This document shows, piece after piece, positions 13,890-19,802 of a stretch of DNA of 58,104 nt. This DNA comes from a virus. Below the pieces are notes generated by a model, which was not told the DNA's origin, searched no databases, and was given only the letters and a program-made list of their open reading frames with translations. A program made the translations under genes and the position numbers. Where the stretch lies: positions 1 through 58,104 of the IMG/VR virus record IMGVR_UViG_3300045993_000204. The stretch is one strand, 5' to 3'. Within the stretch, counting starts at the first letter, position 1; every line of letters begins with the position of its first letter.

Positions 13890-15660
13890 AGCCAGTACTC
13901 CCTGTAGAAATAACCTTGAATAAAAGCGTGCTTTGAAAGCTGCTATTCATTGCCTGCTCAAGCATACATTGCTCAGTTTCAAGATGCACTTTATCAACTT
14001 GAATAACTAACTCGTCATGAATTGTAAGCACTAGCTCACCGTAACTTGTTTTTAGGCAGTACGCAAGCATGGCTTCTTTTGTCATATCTGCTGCAGAACC
14101 CTGTATGAGATAGTTGGTAAGCTTGTACTCGAAGCTCTTCCAAACCCCTTTCACAACTGCTGGTTTTTGTGCGTAGTAGTTTCGACCGCCAAGCGTCGTA
14201 ATAAAACTGCGGTTCTTACCTGCATCTTGCACACGTTTTGTGAGTTCCCTAATCTCAGGTAGCGCTTTAAGGTACTGCTCCTTAACTCGCGTAGCCTCAA
14301 CTACTGTCATGTGAAGACTCTCAGCTATCTTCCCAACGCCGGCCCCATATAGTACCGCAAAGCCAAGTGTCTTGGCTTCTTTCCGTGTGATTCCTGCGAT
14401 TTTGGCTGCGATCTGATGTATATCAGCTACAGGATCTACCTCGAGTTCTTTGAGCAGTTTGCCGGGGGCGAAGTGCGTAAGCAGTCGAAGCTCTTGTGCA
14501 GAGTAGTCTCGATCGATAAAGACTTTGCCCTCATCAGGGATGATGTACTTACGTACCTGTGGTAAAGGAAACGGAAGCGCGTACCCAATTTTATCAAGTT
14601 GCGCGCGCAACCCTTCCCATAAAACGGGGATGTTCTGAAGGTTAGGCGAGCAACTGATCCGGCCCGTCCTAGCACCTGTATCAGAATAATTCCGCACGAG
14701 ATTCCATTTCACGAACAAACGGCCATGCTTCTTGTATTGCTCTAGCCAGTTCGTCATGAACGTCCGAAGACACGTAGCCACGCTCCCACGCACCAACAAA
14801 TGGCCAAGCAAAGTAGGATTATTGATAGCATTTATAAGACTTTCTTTGGCTGTGCTGCGTTGACCTGTTGGGGTAGTGGCAAACCCTTTCGACATGCCCG
14901 CTGCCTCAATAGCATCTGCAAGCTGCGCGTTACTGTCTACGTCGACCTCAGTGCCAAGGATCTCACAGATAGCTGTGTCAAGATCGTCAAGGCATTGGAA
15001 GTAGTAGTCTGTGTCTTTCTTGAGTGCTTCCCCATCAAGGTTTAGACCTCGCTGCTCCATCTTAAGGACATGGGGCATCAAAGCAATCTCACGTTTGTAA
15101 GCACCCTCCATGCCCGTAGCTACTACGTACTCATGCAATAACTTGAACAGCTGCAAGGTACGCACTACGTCGCCTATAGCATAAGGCCCCACGAGTGTGC
15201 CTGGAGCTTTGCAGATGAAGGCGCCCCAACCTTTAACATCGCGGCAAACACTATGCGTGATAAGCCAGTCTTTGACAGCATCGCGCTCGTCAGGGGGCAT
15301 TTGTAACCACTGTGCCGCGAGAGGCTTCAGGGCCAGCTCCCCGAAAGGATCTTGGAGGAAGGCAAGGATCATGGTGTCATGTATGCGATCCCATGGAACT
15401 GATATGCCCCATTGCTCCGCTATAATGGCGCAATCGAAGGGCGCATTATGTGCTATAAACTCATAATCGAAGTCATCAAACAGCTCTTGGAGCTTTCGCT
15501 TGGCCGTAGCCTCTGTGCAGTTGTTGCCGATAGTGTGCCCAAAGGCGTAATACGTAGGTTCTTGACCATCAATATAGATTGCAAGTCCCACGGGTTTGGG
15601 GGGATACTTTGGTCGATCCTCGATACCCTCGGACTCGAAGTCAAATGCTGCATACTTCAT
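13870..15660 (-). CDS. DNA polymerase I-like family A replicative polymerase (596 aa)
   Basis: An N-terminal 3'-5' exonuclease is followed by a polymerase domain. Exo I: AAFDFESEG (Asp7, Glu9); Exo II: FIAHNAPFD. Polymerase motif A: VFIDRDYSAQELRLL (near 380); motif B: RKEAKTLGFAVLYGAG (near 426, the Phe position marking dNTP rather than ddNTP selectivity); motif C: LTIHDELV (near 548). There is no 5'-3' exonuclease domain, as usual for phage replicases. I start at the ATG at 15660; an in-frame TTG 12 bases upstream is less likely. Partners are the VapE-type primase-helicase and the nucleases nearby. Confidence 0.95.
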   Translation of the reverse strand: MKYAAFDFESEGIEDRPKYPPKPVGLAIYIDGQEPTYYAFGHTIGNNCTEATAKRKLQELFDDFDYEFIAHNAPFDCAIIAEQWGISVPWDRIHDTMILAFLQDPFGELALKPLAAQWLQMPPDERDAVKDWLITHSVCRDVKGWGAFICKAPGTLVGPYAIGDVVRTLQLFKLLHEYVVATGMEGAYKREIALMPHVLKMEQRGLNLDGEALKKDTDYYFQCLDDLDTAICEILGTEVDVDSNAQLADAIEAAGMSKGFATTPTGQRSTAKESLINAINNPTLLGHLLVRGSVATCLRTFMTNWLEQYKKHGRLFVKWNLVRNYSDTGARTGRISCSPNLQNIPVLWEGLRAQLDKIGYALPFPLPQVRKYIIPDEGKVFIDRDYSAQELRLLTHFAPGKLLKELEVDPVADIHQIAAKIAGITRKEAKTLGFAVLYGAGVGKIAESLHMTVVEATRVKEQYLKALPEIRELTKRVQDAGKNRSFITTLGGRNYYAQKPAVVKGVWKSFEYKLTNYLIQGSAADMTKEAMLAYCLKTSYGELVLTIHDELVIQVDKVHLETEQCMLEQAMNSSFQSTLLFKVISTGSTGYDLSSV

Positions 15661-15681
15661 ACATGCTTTCAAGAATAAAAA

Positions 15682-15714
15682 GGCCCAGGGCTTTTATACC
15701 TAGGGCTAAACCCG
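15682..15714 (-). terminator. Possible weak intrinsic terminator
   Basis: Between the HNH stop (15753) and the polymerase start, the minus strand reads AGCCCTAGG, an 8-base spacer, CCCTGGGCC, then TTTTTA. The stem is imperfect (one bulge and mismatches). It could attenuate read-through from the HNH gene into the polymerase gene. Confidence 0.35.
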
Positions 15715-15752
15715 TGCTGGCAAACTGCTAAGCTATGCACGGGAAGGGAGGC

Positions 15753-16258
15753 TCACGCAGGTACCCAAGTATTAGACTTGGCCGAATTTGCTTGCGCAGT
15801 AATAACTTGCAAATTATTATGCACGTGTAGCCCCGATACAAATTTTCCGCGTAACGGAATTATATGGTCCACTACAACATTTTCGCCTAAGCTGCGCCGG
15901 TAAGCCGCTTCCGCATACACCGCATTAATTTGCTGTGTATTCCTCCATGAAGGTGCTCTTTGAAGTTCAGCGCACCAACGTTCCATTGCGTAAGCTACTG
16001 TTTTTCCAGGATGCGCCAAATGCCATGCTTTTGTAAGTTCACGTTGGCGCGTGGGGTTTGCAGTTCGCCAAGCAGTACCATGCAATTTAATACGTTCTGG
16101 ATTTGCTTGGCGATACTGAGCTATCCGAGCTTTGTGCAGCTCAGTATTTTCTGCGTAGTGCTTTGCTTTAGCTGCCAATGCGCGCTCTTTGTTAGCCGCG
16201 TACCATTTTTTGCAGTCGCTAGCCTTCGCAAACGGTCTTCTTCAAGCGTTTTAGTCAT
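15753..16258 (-). pseudogene. HNH homing endonuclease with a frameshift at an A6 tract
   Basis: The C-terminal HNH is intact (NVVVDHIIPLRGKFVSGLHV, NNLQVIT). The natural start is the ATG at 16258 (MTKTLEED...), overlapping the previous gene's stop, but that frame dies after about 40 codons. The nuclease frame is open back past 16178 with no ATG. The two frames join perfectly (LATAKKWYAANK) if one A is added at the A6 tract 16206-16211, or if ribosomes slip -1 at the in-phase A_AAA_AAT there. So it is either a one-base loss (real or sequencing) or a frameshift-expressed gene. A TTG at 16178 would give 141 residues. Confidence 0.75.
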
Positions 16259-16973
16259 GGCTCAGTGCAGGGTACGGTGTCATAGCTAGCTCGTACGCCT
16301 TATTTTGGACGCTAAGTAATACAGCCATGTCCATATCCGCAGTAACCTCAACTGGTGTAAGATGTACCTTGAAGAACGTTTTGCGATCTTCAACAACGCT
16401 GAGCTTAGTCACGAACTCGCCCATGAGCTTGTTTGCTTGCCCGCAGCGGCTTGCGAAACTTGTCACCGTTGACAGGCTTGTGACAGGAACTTTGGCAGTG
16501 TACATCTGTGCAGATGCAAGAGGCACGTTTGCAGGGATGACAATCACACGAGCAGACTCCCGGCAGGCCTTGCCTTTGCCGCGTAAAGCGCTACCCCATT
16601 TGTTGTGGGGGCATTCAGCACAAGTGGCTGCTTGCGCATTGCTTGCCTGGTCATGCGGTGTGTCGTCGTCCAGGGCATAACAATCTGGCACTTGAATAGC
16701 ATCAGCATCAAACTCCTTAGAGTACCAGGCACGCTCGCTGATAGTAGCGAGTACACGCACATCCAGCTGGTTTGTAGGGATGGCGATTCCGTCGACTTTG
16801 AGCTGCGCGTTCTTGAAGCCGATGTAGCTTCCAGATGAGCGCAAGCTTTGAGCTGCCTCGTTTTGGCGTGTCAATTGCTGAGCAATTTGCTCTTGAATCG
16901 ACATCACGGCCGTGGTCTTGGGAACTTCGGGCACAGCTGGTGCTTGAACTTCAGATTCTTTTTTCGTTGCCAT
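16251..16973 (-). CDS. Conserved replication-region protein with zinc knuckle (240 aa)
   Basis: The N-terminal 25 residues are charged and Pro-rich. The core has Cys98, Cys118xxCys121 and Cys137 (CAECPHNKWGSA...ACRES), a probable zinc site inside an otherwise beta-rich domain. I recall similar proteins beside phage DNA polymerases, without an assigned function; a single-stranded DNA-binding or polymerase accessory role is a guess. Its stop overlaps the ATG of the HNH gene. Confidence 0.65.
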   Translation of the reverse strand: MATKKESEVQAPAVPEVPKTTAVMSIQEQIAQQLTRQNEAAQSLRSSGSYIGFKNAQLKVDGIAIPTNQLDVRVLATISERAWYSKEFDADAIQVPDCYALDDDTPHDQASNAQAATCAECPHNKWGSALRGKGKACRESARVIVIPANVPLASAQMYTAKVPVTSLSTVTSFASRCGQANKLMGEFVTKLSVVEDRKTFFKVHLTPVEVTADMDMAVLLSVQNKAYELAMTPYPALSHD

Positions 16974-16975
16974 AA

Positions 16976-17362
16976 TTAACTCCGTTTTGACTTAGTTAGT
17001 GAAATGTCGGTATCGACAGCTGCCTCGGTTCCCGGCACGAGGATGCCATCTTTGTACAAGTCGCGCCAAGCTACAACGCCAATGCGTTTTTGTAGCAAGT
17101 CGAACCTGTCATTAGCTTTTATATATGCGTAGACTTTGTCCCAATCTTCTAAATAGGGGACATCATCAGTAGTAATTGATGCCGTTGCAGTCATCCCAGA
17201 TGCTTTAGCAAGACCGGTCTCATTGAGCAACTTGAGCACTGCGCCCTTAGCTACTACTTCTGCGGCTTTGAGGATCTTGACTTCTGCATCCTTGGCAAGA
17301 CGCGCAGCACGAGCTTCGTATAGGGCATCAATCGCTTGCCCGAGCGTCGTTGTTTCAGACAT
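16976..17362 (-). CDS. Hypothetical replication-region protein (128 aa)
   Basis: Starts MSETTTLGQAIDALYEARAA at 17362. The N-terminal half is a long amphipathic helix (Ala/Lys/Glu). The second half, EDWDKVYAYIKANDRFDLLQKRIGVVAWRDL, resembles phage proteins found upstream of SSB-like genes. No catalytic motif. It is 2 bases from the next gene and overlaps the upstream one by 8 bases. Confidence 0.65.
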   Translation of the reverse strand: MSETTTLGQAIDALYEARAARLAKDAEVKILKAAEVVAKGAVLKLLNETGLAKASGMTATASITTDDVPYLEDWDKVYAYIKANDRFDLLQKRIGVVAWRDLYKDGILVPGTEAAVDTDISLTKSKRS

Positions 17363-17528
17363 TTTTTGAAACAATAAGAAGGTCTTGTACAGGTGCAACG
17401 TAACTGACAGTTACTTCGTCTATGTAGCGCTCAAAGTCAACAGTGTTAACTTTTGCTTGAGGAAACTCGTGAAGAACATGCTGGAGCACAATGTCCAGGA
17501 TTTCTTCTTTGGAGAAGACTAATTTCAT
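17355..17528 (-). CDS. Small hypothetical protein (57 aa)
   Basis: Begins MKLVFSKEEILDIVLQHVLH at 17528, directly behind the leader signature GAAAGATCCTATG and a hairpin-led promoter. It is the first gene of the unit that leads into the polymerase region. Mixed alpha/beta, acidic. No family recognised. Confidence 0.65.
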   Translation of the reverse strand: MKLVFSKEEILDIVLQHVLHEFPQAKVNTVDFERYIDEVTVSYVAPVQDLLIVSKNV

Positions 17529-17545
17529 AGGATCTTTCAAGTTAC

Positions 17546-17565
17546 GCAGCAAGTAAGTTTGCTGC
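17546..17565 (-). promoter_or_regulatory. 5' leader hairpin, replication operon
   Basis: GCAGCAA, a 6-base loop, TTGCTGC: a perfect 7-bp stem. It begins 7 bases after the -10 TATAAT (17573-17578, minus strand). Loop and flanks are the same as at 19650-19671, while a stem pair differs in both strands (G-C here, A-T there). Confidence 0.75.
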
Positions 17566-17572
17566 TGAATGT

Positions 17573-17578
17573 ATTATA
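17573..17578 (-). promoter_or_regulatory. -10 element (TATAAT) of the replication operon
   Basis: TATAAT on the minus strand, 45 bases before the ATG at 17528. No good -35 is seen, so it may need an activator or belong to a class recognised mainly by the -10. Confidence 0.6.
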
Positions 17579-17582
17579 CTAC

Positions 17583-18038
17583 TTAAAATGCCCAAGGTGG
17601 CACACTATTTGCCCCACTTGTGGCAACTTTACTCCAGCGGTACCAAGTAGGTTTCATGGCAATTTTCTCAGCAATGCGACTACGAATGATTGCCAAGGCT
17701 TCAGGCGTAGGGGTGTAATCCTGGTTTAGAATATCCAAGGCATGCCACACGCGGTCGGGGTCAAGCGGCGAATGGATGTCGAAGTCAATGTCTCGTTTGA
17801 GTAGCTCCCGCTGTAGCTGGTTGTAACGCTTGCGAAGGTAGAAACCTTTGTCATAGAAGAACATGACATGACCCGTATTGAGCGTGAAGGCAGGCGGTAT
17901 AGCTTTGAGCACGCCTGCGAGACCTCGCGCTTTGAGGCTACGGCTTAGTGCTTTGGGGACCATCTTGATTTCGCGAAACTCAGCAAACAAATGCTGGTCG
18001 GCAAGCTCAGATGGTGGGACGAGGTTAATACGTGTCAT
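17583..18038 (-). CDS. denV: Pyrimidine-dimer DNA glycosylase, T4 endonuclease V type (151 aa)
   Basis: Close in layout to T4 DenV: MTRINLVPPSELADQHLFAE at the N-terminus (Thr2 supplies the catalytic amine; Arg3; Glu23 conserved in FREIK), GHVMFFYDKGFYLRKRY in the middle, and IAEKIAMKPTWYRW near the C-terminus. It cleaves the glycosyl bond at UV-induced cyclobutane dimers and nicks the strand, starting excision repair of phage or host DNA. The ATG at 18038 is fixed by the N-terminal catalytic Thr and by the start context GAAAGAACCTATG. It has its own TATAAT 26 bases upstream. Confidence 0.93.
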   Translation of the reverse strand: MTRINLVPPSELADQHLFAEFREIKMVPKALSRSLKARGLAGVLKAIPPAFTLNTGHVMFFYDKGFYLRKRYNQLQRELLKRDIDFDIHSPLDPDRVWHALDILNQDYTPTPEALAIIRSRIAEKIAMKPTWYRWSKVATSGANSVPPWAF

Positions 18039-18063
18039 AGGTTCTTTCAGTAGTGCAACTTGT

Positions 18064-18069
18064 ATTATA
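18064..18069 (-). promoter_or_regulatory. -10 element (TATAAT) for the DenV-type gene
   Basis: TATAAT on the minus strand within GTAGTATAATACAAG. The predicted leader is only about 19 bases long and, unlike the other early promoters, has no hairpin. Confidence 0.55.
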
Positions 18070-18153
18070 CTACAAACTTGCATGTACAGGTAAACAAATG
18101 CGCGCTTCTTTGCCATTTGCCGAAAGGACTACGAACTGGCGCTCGAGGGTCAT
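18070..18153 (-). CDS. Possible 27-aa small protein
   Basis: ATG at 18153 to TAG at 18070, MTLERQFVVLSANGKEARIC and seven more residues, filling the gap between the genes at 18175 and 17583. The ribosome-binding site is weak. Listed because no other frame explains the interval and neighbouring genes are packed in the same way. Confidence 0.4.
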   Translation of the reverse strand: MTLERQFVVLSANGKEARICLPVHASL

Positions 18154-18174
18154 AGTTGCCAAGTCTTTCTCACC

Positions 18175-18237
18175 CTAACTGAGCTTTAAGAACATAAGTG
18201 CGTTCTTGAACTCTAGGTAGAACTCGTCTGCGTCCAT
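18175..18237 (-). CDS. Possible 20-aa small protein
   Basis: MDADEFYLEFKNALMFLKLS, from the ATG at 18237, which overlaps the stop of the decayed HNH gene and has GGAGG 10 bases upstream. An acidic/hydrophobic peptide. The good ribosome-binding site and junction are the only support. Confidence 0.4.
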   Translation of the reverse strand: MDADEFYLEFKNALMFLKLS

Positions 18238-18689
18238 TACATGTCCTCCGGCATATGGTTGTGCTTGCGCCCATTTTCAAAGGCAGTTAGCAATTGTAAA
18301 TTTTCATGTACGTGCAAGCCGCTAACAAGTTTACCTTGTAAGGGGTAAATATGATCCACGACAAGCCCAAATTTGTTTGCTTGGGCATAAAACTTTTGAA
18401 TTGCTTCTAGATTGGCCCAACTTGGTGTTCGCTTAAGCCTAGCTGCCCGCTTCCTAGCGCATTAGCGCATTAGCGCGCTCTGGGTACTTTTTACACCAAG
18501 CAAGACTAGCTTGGCTATAATACGCACGCCCTTCAGCTGTACGCATTGCTTTAGTCTTAGCTTTGCATCTGCGCAAAAACATGCCCAGCAAGTGTATCCA
18601 ATAAAGCCCGAAGCTTTACAGTCAGTCCGGGCTAGACCCTCCGGTGTATACGCTTTTTGCTGCTTACAAATTTTGCATTGTCTAAGCAT
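18237..18689 (-). pseudogene. Decayed HNH homing endonuclease (two frameshifts)
   Basis: The N-terminus from the ATG at 18689 has the zinc finger CKICKQQ...KASGFIGYTCWACF. The C-terminus has a full HNH (LVVDHIYPLQGKLVSGLHVH, NLQLLT). They lie in different frames. One lesion follows CWACFCADAK, where adding one base in an A-run restores DAKAKTKAMRTAEGRAYY. The second is two extra copies of the 8-mer AATGCGCT (about 18459-18474, minus strand); removing them restores PERARKRAARLKRTPSWANL. So this was a homing gene of the same type as 21942-22511 and is now inactivated. Confidence 0.82.
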
Positions 18690-18777
18690 GATACGCCTTC
18701 CAGATGCCATCAAAAATAGCACTAATAATTTGGGCGAGCAATACACCTAGGGCAATTTCAATAATCGTCACGAGCAT
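18682..18777 (-). CDS. 31-aa single-span membrane peptide
   Basis: From the ATG at 18777: MLVTIIEIALGVLLAQIISA followed by IFDGIWKAYHA. A single hydrophobic helix with a short polar tail. AAAGGAG lies directly upstream, and it overlaps the neighbours at both ends. A small membrane protein; function unknown. Confidence 0.55.
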   Translation of the reverse strand: MLVTIIEIALGVLLAQIISAIFDGIWKAYHA

Positions 18778-19015
18778 ACTCCTTTGCGTTTTCAAGTGCT
18801 TCTTCTTCAATGCGCTCGCGGTCACGGTCTGTCAATTTCTTCTCGAGCCAGGGAGCATAACGGCCGTTCCGATCACAGACTGTGAACTCTATCTCTGTGA
18901 AGCCGTAGCAGTCCCAATCGCTGTCGCAACGAGGACCCAAGGGCTCTTGCACGAAGAGCCGATCTACTTCTATTACGCAGGGTATACCTGCAACTTTGGA
19001 TGTAAAACTTTTCAT
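18758..19015 (-). CDS. Small hypothetical protein (85 aa)
   Basis: Starts MKSFTSKVAGIPCVIEVDRL at 19015. A beta-rich front half with Cys13, Cys30 and Cys36 is followed by a charged helix ending EEEALENAKEYARDDY. This pattern (a region around DSDWDCYGFTEIEFTV) is familiar from phage hypotheticals. Four bases after the previous stop. Function unknown. Confidence 0.65.
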   Translation of the reverse strand: MKSFTSKVAGIPCVIEVDRLFVQEPLGPRCDSDWDCYGFTEIEFTVCDRNGRYAPWLEKKLTDRDRERIEEEALENAKEYARDDY

Positions 19016-19019
19016 GAGC

Positions 19020-19343
19020 TTACCGGAAACGCCGATTGCGCATAATTATTGTGCTCTCAACGTCAATGCTGTCAAGCGCATCTTCAAGCTGCGACGCAAT
19101 CTCTTTCTCAAAGCTCGAGTCAAGTTGTGCAAGCTGCGCAGTAAGCACCTCGATCATGGTGCACTGCTCTTTGGTAACAAGCTCAAGGGCTGCAATACGA
19201 GCTTCGAAGATTTTAGAAACTGCTGCGATCAAAGCGGCACCAACAGATGCCTCGAGCCATGAAATGTGCTGCGCAGGAATAGCCAATACAGCAGGCGTAG
19301 TCACTTCAAGTGTGCTTATTGTGGGGGCGAATGTGTCGTTCAT
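19020..19343 (-). CDS. Small helical protein (107 aa)
   Basis: Begins MNDTFAPTISTLEVTTPAVL at 19343 behind CTGGAG, ATGA overlap with the 28-aa membrane peptide gene. Ala/Leu/Glu-rich coiled-coil prediction over residues 30-95, basic C-terminus (MRNRRFR). Function unknown. Confidence 0.6.
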   Translation of the reverse strand: MNDTFAPTISTLEVTTPAVLAIPAQHISWLEASVGAALIAAVSKIFEARIAALELVTKEQCTMIEVLTAQLAQLDSSFEKEIASQLEDALDSIDVESTIIMRNRRFR

Positions 19344-19426
19344 TTCGATAACTCCAGTACAAGTAAGATTGCGAAACCCAGGCCGATTGCTATGGCCAAG
19401 GTAATGTCTTTCCAGGATTCTTTCAC
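19340..19426 (-). CDS. 28-aa single-span membrane peptide, GTG start
   Basis: A GTG at 19426 overlaps the previous stop (GTGA) and the stop overlaps the next ATG (ATGA), so it is fitted exactly between two genes. The product MKESWKDITLAIAIGLGFAI followed by LLVLELSK is one transmembrane helix with a charged N-terminus. Exact coupling at both ends is the best evidence that it is real. Confidence 0.6.
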   Translation of the reverse strand: MKESWKDITLAIAIGLGFAILLVLELSK

Positions 19427-19632
19427 AGCTGCTTTTCCCAAACGCCTGAGGCGTTCTTGTAGTGCTGACCGAAGCCAACACCAAGCTTGCCGATAGTGTG
19501 CTCTTTGAAGCAAGCTTTGCAGAAGTTGCCCCAGCGTCCGCCGTCAGCGCGGGCATCGAAGAACTCTGTTGTGATGGGTGCTTGACAGATGTCGCACTTT
19601 GTAGGTGGCGTACCTAACCATTTCTTTGTCAT
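19423..19632 (-). CDS. Small zinc-finger protein (69 aa)
   Basis: MTKKWLGTPPTKCDICQAPI from the ATG at 19632, with a second pair FCKACF near residue 44: a CxxC...CxxC zinc ribbon followed by HTIGKLGVGFGQHYKNASG. This composition is familiar from short phage proteins. First gene behind a hairpin-led promoter with start context GAAAGATCCTTATG. Confidence 0.7.
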   Translation of the reverse strand: MTKKWLGTPPTKCDICQAPITTEFFDARADGGRWGNFCKACFKEHTIGKLGVGFGQHYKNASGVWEKQL

Positions 19633-19649
19633 AAGGATCTTTCTATAAG

Positions 19650-19671
19650 AACAACAAGTAAGTTTGTTGTT
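19650..19671 (-). promoter_or_regulatory. 5' leader hairpin before the 19632 gene
   Basis: AACAACAA, a 6-base loop, TTGTTGTT: a perfect 8-bp stem starting 6 bases after the -10 (TATAAT at 19678-19683). The loop is identical to that at 17546-17565, and the paired stem position has changed on both sides. Confidence 0.75.
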
Positions 19672-19677
19672 AAAGTA

Positions 19678-19683
19678 ATTATA
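19678..19683 (-). promoter_or_regulatory. -10 element (TATAAT) before the 19632 gene
   Basis: TATAAT on the minus strand followed by TACTTTAACAACAA. It lies just downstream of the second copy of the 43-bp element. The -35 is unclear. Confidence 0.6.
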
Positions 19684-19750
19684 GCAGCAATTTTGCCAAT
19701 TTTGCAGTTTATTTACCACAAATGTGGCGCACCACGGCCGTTCGGTGCTG

Positions 19751-19793
19751 ATGTACGCACACGAACTTTTAATCGGCCGGCCGTGGCGTTCCA
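19751..19793 (-). repeat. 43-bp dispersed element, copy 2
   Basis: Matches 8221-8263 at about 36 of 43 positions. Lies 10 bases after the stop of the primase-helicase gene and about 68 bases before the next -10. Contains the palindrome CGGCCGGCCG. Confidence 0.7.
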
Positions 19794-19802
19794 ATATTCT
19801 GC

